DNA of 64,000 bases, taken from Micromonospora sp. MP36 (GTDB taxonomy: Bacteria; Actinomycetota; Actinomycetes; Mycobacteriales; Micromonosporaceae). Below, in pieces: positions 14,709-22,706 of this stretch (position 1 is its first letter; every line of letters begins with the position of its first letter). A program made the translations under genes and the position numbers. Location: contig NZ_VSFA01000002.1 of NCBI RefSeq assembly GCF_008119785.1, positions 186,001 through 250,000 of the forward strand. The letters run 5' to 3'. The notes below the pieces were generated by a model. It did no database searches. It had not been told where the DNA came from and saw only the letters and a program-made list of their open reading frames with translations.

Positions 14709-16184
14709 TCAGGTCCAGGCGAGCAGCGCCGCCTCCGGATCGGCCAGGAAGTCCCCGATGTCGCGGAGGAACTTCGAGCCCAGCTCACCGTCGATGATCC
14801 GGTGATCGAAGGAGAGGCCCAGCGTGGTGACCAGGCGCGGCTTGACCTTGCCCTTGTGCACCCACGGCAGCTCCCGTACGGCGCCGAAGGCGAGGATCGC
14901 CGACTCGCCCGGGGGCAGGATCGGCGTACCGGTGTCGACGCCGAAGACGCCGACGTTGGTGATGGTCAGTGTGCCGCCGGACATGTCGGCCGGGGAGGTG
15001 CGGCCGGCCTTCGCCGTCTGCACCAGCTCGGTCAGCGCGTCCGCCAGCTCGCGCAGCGAGAGCCGGCCGGCGTCCTTGACGTTCGGCACGATCAGGCCGC
15101 GCTCGGTGGCCGCCGCGATGCCCAGGTTGACGTAGTCCTTCACCACGATCTCGTCGCCGGCCCAGGTCGAGTTGACCATCGGGTGGCGCTTGACCGCCAG
15201 CAGCACCGCCTTGGCGACCAGCAGCAGCGGCGAGATGCGGACCTCCCGCCACTCGCGCCGCTCGCGGAGCCGGTCCAGGGCCTTCATCGCGCGGGTCACG
15301 TCGACGGTCAGGAACTCGGTGACGTGCGGCGCGGTGAACGCCGAGCGGGACATGTTCTCCGCGGTGAGCTTGCGTACCCCCTTGACCGGGATGCGCTGCT
15401 CGCGGTCGGCGCCGAAGCTCGCGGCCGCCGGGGCCGCGGCCGCCAGCGGCTCGGCCGCCGCCGGGGCCGACGCCGCCCGCTGTACGTCCTCCCGGGTGAT
15501 CGAGCCCAGCGGGCCCGAGCCGGTCAGCGCGGTCAGGTCGATGCCCAGGTCCTTGGCCAGCTTGCGCACCGGCGGCTTGGCCAGCACCGGGCCACCGGAC
15601 CGGCCGGTGCCGTTGACCGCCGGCGCGGCCGGGGCGGCCGGCGCCGGAGCGACCGGCGCGGGCGTCTGCGCCACAGGCGCGGGCGCCGAGGCAGCCGGCG
15701 CGGGCCCGGCCTGGGCCGGGATGGCCCCCTTGCGCGGGCGCCGCTTGGCCGGCGCGTTCCGCGGGCCGTAGCCGACCAGCACGGCGGTACGCCCGCCCGG
15801 TGCCACTCCGCCGATCAGGCCCGGCTCGACCATGCCCTCCTCGGGCGCGATCTCGACGGCGGCCAGCGACGCCGCCGACGGGGTGGGCAGGCCGGCGGCC
15901 GGTGCCCCGGTCGTCGACTCCTCGATCGGCCCGGCGCCCGGGTCGGTGTCGATCGCGATGATCGGGGTGCCGACCTCGACGGTGGCGCCCTCCGGGTGGA
16001 AGATCGCCTGCACCTGGCCGGCCCACTTCGCCGGGATCTCGACCGCCGCCTTGGCGGTCTCCACCTCGACGATCGGCTGGTTCAGCTCGATGACGTCGCC
16101 CACCTTGACCAGCCAGGCGAGGATCTCGCCCTCGGTCAGGCCCTCACCCAGGTCGGGGAGGTTGAACTCCTTGATCCGCGACAT
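14709..16184 (-). CDS. 2-oxoacid dehydrogenase E2 (dihydrolipoamide acyltransferase)
   Basis: A 491-residue protein with one lipoyl domain (residues 1-78, lipoyl Lys45 in VETAKAAVE), an Ala/Pro linker, a peripheral subunit-binding domain (PVRKLAKDLGIDLTALTGSG...ITREDV) and the catalytic acyltransferase domain ending with SFDHRIIDG (His and Asp of the active site). It transfers acyl groups from E1 to CoA in the multienzyme core. Start ATG 16184 (MSRIKEFNLPDLGEG) is 5 bases after the E1-beta stop; the frame extends upstream within E1-beta but without similarity. Pyruvate versus branched-chain substrate cannot be decided from sequence alone. Confidence 0.93.
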   Translation of the reverse strand: MSRIKEFNLPDLGEGLTEGEILAWLVKVGDVIELNQPIVEVETAKAAVEIPAKWAGQVQAIFHPEGATVEVGTPIIAIDTDPGAGPIEESTTGAPAAGLPTPSAASLAAVEIAPEEGMVEPGLIGGVAPGGRTAVLVGYGPRNAPAKRRPRKGAIPAQAGPAPAASAPAPVAQTPAPVAPAPAAPAAPAVNGTGRSGGPVLAKPPVRKLAKDLGIDLTALTGSGPLGSITREDVQRAASAPAAAEPLAAAAPAAASFGADREQRIPVKGVRKLTAENMSRSAFTAPHVTEFLTVDVTRAMKALDRLRERREWREVRISPLLLVAKAVLLAVKRHPMVNSTWAGDEIVVKDYVNLGIAAATERGLIVPNVKDAGRLSLRELADALTELVQTAKAGRTSPADMSGGTLTITNVGVFGVDTGTPILPPGESAILAFGAVRELPWVHKGKVKPRLVTTLGLSFDHRIIDGELGSKFLRDIGDFLADPEAALLAWT

Positions 16185-16189
16185 GCCGC

Positions 16190-17179
16190 TCACCAGCCGA
16201 AGGTGCGGTCGACGGCGTCGAGCACCCGGTCGAGGTCGGGGAGGTACTCCTCCTCCACCCGGGCGGCCGGGTAGGGGGTGTCGAAGCCGGTGACCCGCAG
16301 CACCGGGGACTCCAGGGAGTAGAAGCACTCCTCGGTGATCCGGGCCGCGATCTCGGCGCCGAGGCCCAGGTTGCCCGGGGCCTCGTGGACGACCACGCAC
16401 CGGCCGGTGCGCTTCACCGACTCGTACGCGGCGGTCAGGTCCAGCGGGGAGAGCGAGCGCAGGTCGATGACCTCCAGCTCCCGGCCGTCCTCGGCGGCGG
16501 CGGTGGCCGCGTCGAGGGCGGTCCGCACCATCGGGCCGTACGCCAGCACGGTGGCGTCGGTGCCCGGCCGGGCGACCCGGGCGGCGTGCAGCGGGTACGC
16601 GTCGGCCAGCGGGCCGTCCAGCTCGACCTGGCCCTTCTCCCAGTAGCGCCGCTTCGGCTCCAGGAAGACGATCGGGTCGTCCGAGGCGATCGCCTGCTGG
16701 ATCATCGAGTACGCGTCCTGCGGGCTCGCGCAGGTCACCACCTTCAGGCCGGCGGTGTGCGCGAAGTACGCCTCGGGCGACTCCGAGTGGTGCTCGACCG
16801 CGCCGATGCCACCGCCGTACGGGATCCGGATGACCATCGGGATCCGGACCTTTCCCTGCGAGCGGTAGTGCATCTTCGCCACCTGCGACACGATCTGGTC
16901 GTACGCCGGGTAGACGAAGCCGTCGAACTGGATCTCGCAGACCGGGCGGAAGCCGCGGATGGCCAGGCCGACCGCGGTGCCGATGATGCCGGACTCGGCG
17001 AGCGGGGTGTCGATCACCCGCTGGTCGCCGAAGTCCTTCTGCAGGCCGTCGGTGATCCGGAAGACGCCGCCGAGCTTGCCGACGTCCTCGCCCATGATCA
17101 CGACCTTCGGGTCGTGCTCCAGGGCCTTGCGCAGGCCGGCGTTGAGGGCCTTGCCGAGGGTGAGCGTCTCCGTGGCCAT
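16190..17179 (-). CDS. 2-oxoacid dehydrogenase E1 beta subunit
   Basis: A 329-residue transketolase-like beta subunit: GEDVGKLGGVFRIT, DTPLAESGIIGTAVGLA and EIQFDGFVYPAYDQI are the typical blocks contacting thiamine diphosphate, and the C-terminal domain (ATVLAYGPM, RCVVVHEAPGNLGLG) is complete. It pairs with E1-alpha to decarboxylate the 2-oxoacid and load the E2 lipoyl arm. Its ATG overlaps the E1-alpha stop by one base (TGATG), giving coupled 1:1 synthesis. Confidence 0.94.
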   Translation of the reverse strand: MATETLTLGKALNAGLRKALEHDPKVVIMGEDVGKLGGVFRITDGLQKDFGDQRVIDTPLAESGIIGTAVGLAIRGFRPVCEIQFDGFVYPAYDQIVSQVAKMHYRSQGKVRIPMVIRIPYGGGIGAVEHHSESPEAYFAHTAGLKVVTCASPQDAYSMIQQAIASDDPIVFLEPKRRYWEKGQVELDGPLADAYPLHAARVARPGTDATVLAYGPMVRTALDAATAAAEDGRELEVIDLRSLSPLDLTAAYESVKRTGRCVVVHEAPGNLGLGAEIAARITEECFYSLESPVLRVTGFDTPYPAARVEEEYLPDLDRVLDAVDRTFGW

Positions 17180-18357
17180 CAGTGCGCGCTCCCCTCGAAC
17201 GACTCCAGGTACTTGGTGAACTGGGCCCGCTGCTCGTCGAGCTCCGGCGAGCCGTTGGGGTAGACGTGGTCGAACATGGTCACCGGCTCCGGGTTGGGCA
17301 TGGCGAGCACCCGCTCGCGCAGGTGCACCGACTCGGCACGAGCCTGCTCGTCCACCTCGGCGAAGAACGACTCGTCGGCGAGCTGCTGCCTGGTCAGGAA
17401 CGCCTTCATCCGGGCGATCGGGTCCTTGGCCTGCCAGGCCTCGACCTCGCTGGCGATTCGGTAGCGGGTCGGGTCGTCGGAGGTGGTGTGCGCCCCCATC
17501 CGGTAGGTGTAGGCCTCGATCAGGCTCGGGCCCTGGCCGTGCCGCGCGTTGTCCAGCGCGTGCCGCGTCACCGCGTACGACGCGAGCACGTCGTTGCCGT
17601 CCACCCGGACTCCGGGGAAGCCGAAGCCGCCCGCCCGCTGGTAGAGCGGGACGCGGGTCTGCCGCTCCAGCGGCTCGGAGATGGCGTACTGGTTGTTCTG
17701 GCAGAAGAAGACCAGCGGGGTGTTGAAGACGCTGGCCCAGACGAACGCCTCGTTGACGTCGCCCTGGCTGGTGGCGCCGTCACCGAAGTACGCGATCACC
17801 GCCTCGCCGTCGTCGCTGCCGGTCTTGCCGTCCATGGCGACACCCATGGCGTACCCGGTCGCGTGCAGGGTCTGCGCCCCGATGACGATCGTGTACATGT
17901 TGAACTTGAACTCGTTCGGGTCCCAGCCGCCCTGGTCGACGCCGCGGAACAGGCCGAGCGGCATGATCGGGTCGATGCCGCGGCAGTAGAGGACGCCGTG
18001 CTCCCGGTAGGTCGGGAAGGCCATGTCCTGTGCGCGCAGCGCGCGGCCGGAGCCGACCTGCGCCGCCTCCTGGCCCAGCAGGCTGGCCCAGAGGCCCAGC
18101 TCGCCCTGGCGCTGCAGCGCGGTGGCCTCGGCGTCGAGCTTGCGGACCAGCACGAGGTCGCGGTAGAGCCCGCGGTACTCCTCGTCGGTGAAGTCCACGC
18201 GGTACTCGGTCCCGTCCGGGCCGAGTGCGCTCTCGATCCGCTCGCCCTCGGGCGTGAGCAGCTGTACGAGTTCCGGCTCGCCTGCTACGGCGGCACGCTT
18301 GGAACGGGGTGCGGCCCGCCGGCCGCGGCTGGTGACCCCGGGGTCGCCCTTTGCCAT
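17179..18357 (-). CDS. 2-oxoacid dehydrogenase E1 alpha subunit
   Basis: A 392-residue protein with the thiamine-diphosphate motif GDGATSQGDVNEAFVWASVF...NN, the FPTYREHGV block and the phosphorylation-loop-like YRMGAHTTSDDPTRYR. First gene of the E1a-E1b-E2 operon; no E3 gene is present, so lipoamide dehydrogenase must be encoded elsewhere. Context favours a pyruvate or branched-chain 2-oxoacid dehydrogenase (pdh or bkd type); no adjacent Lrp-type regulator helps to decide. Confidence 0.93.
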   Translation of the reverse strand: MAKGDPGVTSRGRRAAPRSKRAAVAGEPELVQLLTPEGERIESALGPDGTEYRVDFTDEEYRGLYRDLVLVRKLDAEATALQRQGELGLWASLLGQEAAQVGSGRALRAQDMAFPTYREHGVLYCRGIDPIMPLGLFRGVDQGGWDPNEFKFNMYTIVIGAQTLHATGYAMGVAMDGKTGSDDGEAVIAYFGDGATSQGDVNEAFVWASVFNTPLVFFCQNNQYAISEPLERQTRVPLYQRAGGFGFPGVRVDGNDVLASYAVTRHALDNARHGQGPSLIEAYTYRMGAHTTSDDPTRYRIASEVEAWQAKDPIARMKAFLTRQQLADESFFAEVDEQARAESVHLRERVLAMPNPEPVTMFDHVYPNGSPELDEQRAQFTKYLESFEGSAH

Positions 18358-18845
18358 CCGTCTCTCCCTGTCTGGTCTGCCGGCGCCGGGGGTGACCCGT
18401 GCCGCCGCACATCATGCGCCGCCCGGCTCGAGCCGGGCTGGTCCTGGCGGCCGCGCCTAGCCCCGGTGAGGGTTGCCGCGCGGCGTGAGCCGGGTCCGTG
18501 GAGGAACCCGACCCGGGAGCGCCGGCGCCGTTCCGCACCCGCCGCGAGGTGCGCGGAGGTGGCGGCTGCGTTGCCGTCGTGCCTGAATGATTGCAGAGGA
18601 GGTGAGTCGGCCCACAGTACGGCCTCCCCTGGCGGTGAAGTTCCGTCTGGTTCGCGACGCATGGGTTTTTTGTCGCGCAGAACCTGCACCGGGCGACGGA
18701 CACGAGGTGTGTCGACACGCGGTGATGCCTGGTGAACTGAGTGTGGCTGGTCCAAGCTGACTGGTGTTTCTGGTGGGGCATTTGGTGGCCTTTTGTCCCC
18801 GCTTGGACGAGCGTGCCGCCGGGTCGACGTACGAGGAGTGGGTGG
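18358..18845. other. Divergent promoter region
   Basis: About 490 bases without a gene between the leftward dehydrogenase operon and the rightward Pro-rich gene. It contains a 10-base perfect palindrome GTGTCGACAC (18709-18718) that could be an operator, and a GGTTTTTTG run at 18664. No convincing promoter pair seen. Confidence 0.45.
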
Positions 18846-19571
18846 GTGTCCGAGCCAGCAGAGGGTCCCGGGGCTCCGCTCCTCGGGAGCCACCGGGCGG
18901 GATACCGCCGGGTGGTCGGAGCGCACCGCGCGCACGGCCTGGGCACCCCGAGCCGGGGCTACCTCTTCACCGTCGCGTTGCTCGCCGGCACCGCGTCCAT
19001 GCCGATCCTGGCCGCGATCAGCGCCGGGTCGGCGACCGTGGGCAACAGCGCCCTTCCGGACAGCAGCACCGCGTTCATCCCGACCCCCTCGGTCGGCCCG
19101 GTGGTCATCCCGCTGCCCGAGGGCACCCAGCCCCCGGTCCTCCCCAGCCGGACGCCCGTGGCCGACGCCACCAGCCTGCCGGCGCACCCGGCCGGCACCC
19201 CGGCGCTGCGCGACGACAGCGACCTCGGCTCGCGCCGGCGGCCCCAGCCGGCCGCACCGAAACCGCCACCCACCCGGCCCACGCCGACCGTCTCGCCGCG
19301 CCCCTCGCCCTCGCCGTCGCCCTCCGACCCGGCCACGCCGGATCCGACACCGAGCCCCACGGCCGAGCCGACCAGCACCTTCTCCGGGCCGGCCACCGAT
19401 CCACCGACCACCCCGAGCGCGGAGCCCAGCGCGACCACGACACCGGACGCCTCTCCGGCGCCGCCCACCGCGCCGCCCGAGGAGACGTCCCTGCCGAACC
19501 CCCGCCCCACCCCCGATCCGGGCCCGAGCACCACCGCACCGGCCGCCGACCAGAGCCCGTGCAGGGCGTAG
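18846..19571 (+). CDS. Membrane-anchored or secreted Pro/Ser/Thr-rich protein
   Basis: A 241-residue protein from GTG 18846 (GAGGAG seven bases upstream). A basic N terminus is followed by one hydrophobic helix (GYLFTVALLAGTASMPILAAISAG, about residues 30-53) that could be a signal anchor. The remaining 185 residues are low-complexity Pro, Ser, Thr and Asp, typical of cell-wall-spanning, often glycosylated stalks. There is no C-terminal domain, so any function rests in the stalk. An overlapping leftward frame is an arginine-rich shadow. Confidence 0.65.
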   Translation: MSEPAEGPGAPLLGSHRAGYRRVVGAHRAHGLGTPSRGYLFTVALLAGTASMPILAAISAGSATVGNSALPDSSTAFIPTPSVGPVVIPLPEGTQPPVLPSRTPVADATSLPAHPAGTPALRDDSDLGSRRRPQPAAPKPPPTRPTPTVSPRPSPSPSPSDPATPDPTPSPTAEPTSTFSGPATDPPTTPSAEPSATTTPDASPAPPTAPPEETSLPNPRPTPDPGPSTTAPAADQSPCRA

Positions 19572-19600
19572 CCGCGCGCATCGTGGGGCGGGCACGTCGG

Positions 19601-19646
19601 TGATCGGCCGGGCCCGACGTGGCTGATCGGTCGGGCCCGACGTGGC
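19601..19646. repeat. 23-bp tandem direct repeat between convergent genes
   Basis: Two head-to-tail copies (19601-19623, 19624-19646) differ at one base. Each carries GGGCCCGACGTGGC. CACGTCGG just upstream can pair with CCGACGTG within the first unit, so it may also terminate transcription. Confidence 0.7.
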
Positions 19647-19656
19647 GGGAGCCGGG

Positions 19657-20880
19657 TCAGGCCGGGTCGTCGGTGAGGCGGTGCCGGTTCGCCTCGATCC
19701 AGGCGTCCAGGGCGGCCGGATCGTCGGGGTCGACACCATCCGCCATGAGCTGGGCGACCGCCGCAGTGGCGGGGCTGCGCCGCTCGCCGGTGCTGTAGAG
19801 CCGGGCGAACTCCGGGACCATCTCCTCGATCGCCTCGTCCGTCCGCCGGGCCGCCGCCGCCGGCAGGCCGCGCTGGCGGGCCGCGTACGCCGCCCAGCCG
19901 CGCAGCACCCGGGGCAGCATCGCCGCGTCGTCCATGTCCAGCACGGCCCGCCGGTGCACCCAGTCCAGCAGGAACAGCTCGGCCACCGCCGGGCTCCACC
20001 GCAGCGGGTCGGCGTCCGGGAAGCTGGCCGCGTGGTCGAGCAGCAGGCCCAGGCAGAAGTGCAGCGAGGCCAGCTCCGCGTCGGCCACCGCGTCCAGGCC
20101 GAACCGGGCGGCCTCCGGCGCGGCGAGGAAGGCCCGGACCAGCCGGGTCCGCTCCGCGTCCGTGGCCGGCGGGACGTCCCCGGCACCGGCTGTCCCGGCC
20201 CGGCCCGGCAGGACGGCCAACCGCGCGCCGACCAGCGCCCGGTCGGTGGCCAGGGAGCCCTGGGCGGGCAGTTCCCCGAGGTCGTCGGTGACCGCGAGGT
20301 GGCGGGTCACCTCCGCGTGCATCCGGGCCGGGTCCTCGGTGCGGAACCAGGTGAACTCGTCCTCGGTACAGATCTGCCGGGCCTGCTCGACGATCCGCCC
20401 GGCGGGACCGCCGACGAAGACGTCCTTGGTGATGCCGATGTTGTGGTCGACCAGGGCCACCAGGGCGTGCTCCGGGCCGCCCTCGGCGTCGTCGTAGGCG
20501 AAGGTGGCCAGGTAGGAGGTCTGGTCGCCGTACACGTCCCCGTACGCCCAGGTGCCGGTGAGGTGCACCCGCCCGAGCTGCCCGGCCCAGGCCGGGGAGT
20601 ATGCGCCGGGGCGGATCCGGGCGGCGCCCTCGGCCTCCGGCACCAGCGTGGCGAAGACGGCGCGGATGGTGGTGGCGGCGGCGCTGCGGCGGCGGGACGT
20701 GGCGGCCAGGAAGCCGGCCACGAACTCGCGGACGGCGGCCTCCCGGTCGGTCTCGGCGACGGCGTAGACGCTGCCCAGCAGCGCGGCGCCGAGCATCTCC
20801 GCGTCGAGGGCGGAGTCGAGCCTCGTCACGTCGCGAGCGGCGTGCAGCACCGCCTCGTAGGGGGTCTGTGGCGTGGCCAT
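19657..20880 (-). CDS. Conserved actinobacterial protein of unknown function
   Basis: A 407-residue, mostly helical soluble protein (MATPQTPYEAVLHAARDVTRLDSALDAEMLGAALLGSVYAVAE at the start). No signal peptide, membrane helix or catalytic motif is evident; YDDAEGGPEHALVALVDHNIG in the middle suggests an alpha/beta core. It lies directly downstream of the paired GTPase genes (54 bases) on the same strand, so it may be co-transcribed with them. I do not assign a function. Confidence 0.75.
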   Translation of the reverse strand: MATPQTPYEAVLHAARDVTRLDSALDAEMLGAALLGSVYAVAETDREAAVREFVAGFLAATSRRRSAAATTIRAVFATLVPEAEGAARIRPGAYSPAWAGQLGRVHLTGTWAYGDVYGDQTSYLATFAYDDAEGGPEHALVALVDHNIGITKDVFVGGPAGRIVEQARQICTEDEFTWFRTEDPARMHAEVTRHLAVTDDLGELPAQGSLATDRALVGARLAVLPGRAGTAGAGDVPPATDAERTRLVRAFLAAPEAARFGLDAVADAELASLHFCLGLLLDHAASFPDADPLRWSPAVAELFLLDWVHRRAVLDMDDAAMLPRVLRGWAAYAARQRGLPAAAARRTDEAIEEMVPEFARLYSTGERRSPATAAVAQLMADGVDPDDPAALDAWIEANRHRLTDDPA

Positions 20881-20933
20881 GCATCGACCCTACGCCGGTC
20901 GGCCGCTCCGGGCACCGTCCAGCGCGCCCGGGC

Positions 20934-22706
20934 TCACCGTCGCGCGGCGTCCTCCAGTGCCTGCCGGGCCTCGGCGTAGCGGCCCAGCACCGCCCAGACC
21001 GGGTCCAGCACGTACTTCTCGCCGATCCGGCCCACCGAGATCAGCAGCCGCTCCTCGGCCCGCCGCCGGGCGCGTCCGGCAGCCCACCGGATCACCGGCC
21101 GGCTCAGCGCCGCCACCAGCAGCCCGGCGAGCAGGCCGCCGAGGAGCAGCACGGTCGGCCAGGGCACCTCGCCGAGCCTCGGAGGTTGCAGCGCCGGCAG
21201 GCCCAGCGCGCGCAGCGCGTAACCCAGCACCAGCCACCCCAGCCCGGCCAGCGCGGCGAGGGTGACCAGCCACTGCAGGCCGCCGACCACCCGCCACCAG
21301 GTCGGGCGCCGGGTCATCCCCAGGTCGGTGGCGGCCACCGCGTGGTCCAACGCGTCCGGCAGGTCGGCCAGGCGGGACCGGGCCGCCGTGGTCACCGCGG
21401 CCGGCCAGGGTGCCGGCAGGTCGGCGGCGGAGCGGTCCACCACCGCGCGGATGGCCAGGTTGAGCGCCGACCGCTGCGCGGCCGTGGCATCGGGTACGGA
21501 GGTCGCCGCGACAAGACTCTCCGCCGGCGCGTCGGGATCCCCGCCGGGCAGGTGCAGCCGGCGCAGCGGGTCCGGCCGGAGTCTCCGCCAGCCGCGGACC
21601 AGCGGCCAGCCGGTCGCGCCCCCGGCCCGATGCCGGTACGCCGCCTCGACCGCCTCGGCCACGGTCGGCACGCCGGCCGCCCCGGCCAGCGCCGCGGTCA
21701 GCTCCTCAGCCGCCGGGCCGTCCGGGCCGGTACGCGGCGGCTCCGGCCCGACCAGCTCCGCCAGCCCGGCCACCACGGCGTCCACGTCGCCGGCCAGCCG
21801 GCGCAGGGCGGCCTGCCGTTCGGCGACCGTCTTCTCCAGTTCGGCGCGCAGCCCGTCCAGCCCGGCCGGGTCCACCGCCACGGTCGGCAGCAGCGGCACT
21901 CCGGCCAGCCCGTCGGCGTCGAGCAGCCGGCGCAGGTCGCCCAGCACCTTCGGCAGCTCGGCCGGGGGCAGCCGGTCGGCCTGGTTGAGCACGACCACGG
22001 TCACGTCCCGGTGCCGGTGGAACTCGCGCAGGTAGCTGGTGTGGATCACGCGGTCCGCGTACTTCTGCGGGTCGACCACCCAGACGACCAGGTCGACCAG
22101 GCCGAGCAGCCGGTCCACCTCCAGCCGGTGGGCGGGCTGCACCGAGTCGAAGTCGGGCAGGTCCAGCAGGACCAGCCCGTGCAGGGCCGACTCGTCGTCG
22201 CCGTCGAGGGCGCTCTCCCGGACGAACCGGTGCCGGGGCAGCACCCCGATCCAGTCGAGCAGCCGGGACGCGCCGTCCGGCGGCCCCCAGACGCAGGCGT
22301 GCGCCACCCCGGTGGTCGGCCGGCGTACGCCGACCGGCGAGAGGTCCAGCCGGGCGAGGGCGTTGAACAGGCTCGACTTGCCGCTGCCGGTCGCCCCGGC
22401 CAGGGCGACCACGGTGTGGTGCCCGGACAGGGCGAGCCGGGTGCCGGCCCGCTCGACCACGGTGTGCGCGGTGACCAGTTGGATGTCGGGCACCTGGCCG
22501 TCCACCGCCTGGAGGAAGCGCTGGACCGCCTGCAGGCGCGCGACCAGGACGTCCGGGTCGACCCGCTGGTCACCCCGGAACGCCTCGCGCATCCGATCGA
22601 CGATGTTGCTCACCTCGGCCCACCTTCGTCTCCGGCCCGCCTGGCCACGCGGCGTCTCGCCCGGTCCCCGGCCCGGCCTCCCGTCGGCGTGGTCACCGGC
22701 GGCCAT
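20934..22706 (-). CDS. Dynamin-like/YfjP-family membrane GTPase (second of pair)
   Basis: A 590-residue protein with a GTPase domain: P-loop GATGSGKSSL (about residues 108-117), switch threonine in RRPTTG, DLPDFDSV as G3 and NQAD as G4. A helical region follows, then two C-terminal membrane helices (LVTLAALAGLGWLVLGYAL and TVLLLGGLLAGLLVAAL). Such proteins remodel membranes. The ATG at 22706 overlaps the end of the upstream GTPase by 14 bases; GTG 22613 (VSNIVDRMREAF), with GAAGG upstream, is an equally good start. Works with the neighbour as a tandem dynamin pair, by analogy with actinomycete two-gene dynamin systems. Confidence 0.82.
   Translation of the reverse strand: MAAGDHADGRPGRGPGETPRGQAGRRRRWAEVSNIVDRMREAFRGDQRVDPDVLVARLQAVQRFLQAVDGQVPDIQLVTAHTVVERAGTRLALSGHHTVVALAGATGSGKSSLFNALARLDLSPVGVRRPTTGVAHACVWGPPDGASRLLDWIGVLPRHRFVRESALDGDDESALHGLVLLDLPDFDSVQPAHRLEVDRLLGLVDLVVWVVDPQKYADRVIHTSYLREFHRHRDVTVVVLNQADRLPPAELPKVLGDLRRLLDADGLAGVPLLPTVAVDPAGLDGLRAELEKTVAERQAALRRLAGDVDAVVAGLAELVGPEPPRTGPDGPAAEELTAALAGAAGVPTVAEAVEAAYRHRAGGATGWPLVRGWRRLRPDPLRRLHLPGGDPDAPAESLVAATSVPDATAAQRSALNLAIRAVVDRSAADLPAPWPAAVTTAARSRLADLPDALDHAVAATDLGMTRRPTWWRVVGGLQWLVTLAALAGLGWLVLGYALRALGLPALQPPRLGEVPWPTVLLLGGLLAGLLVAALSRPVIRWAAGRARRRAEERLLISVGRIGEKYVLDPVWAVLGRYAEARQALEDAARR

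Noticed and set aside
18959-20884. 641-codon leftward frame overlapping the Pro-rich gene and the 19657 gene
   Set aside because: Gly/Arg-rich low-complexity product; the 19657-20880 frame and the rightward 18846 frame have better starts and coding character.
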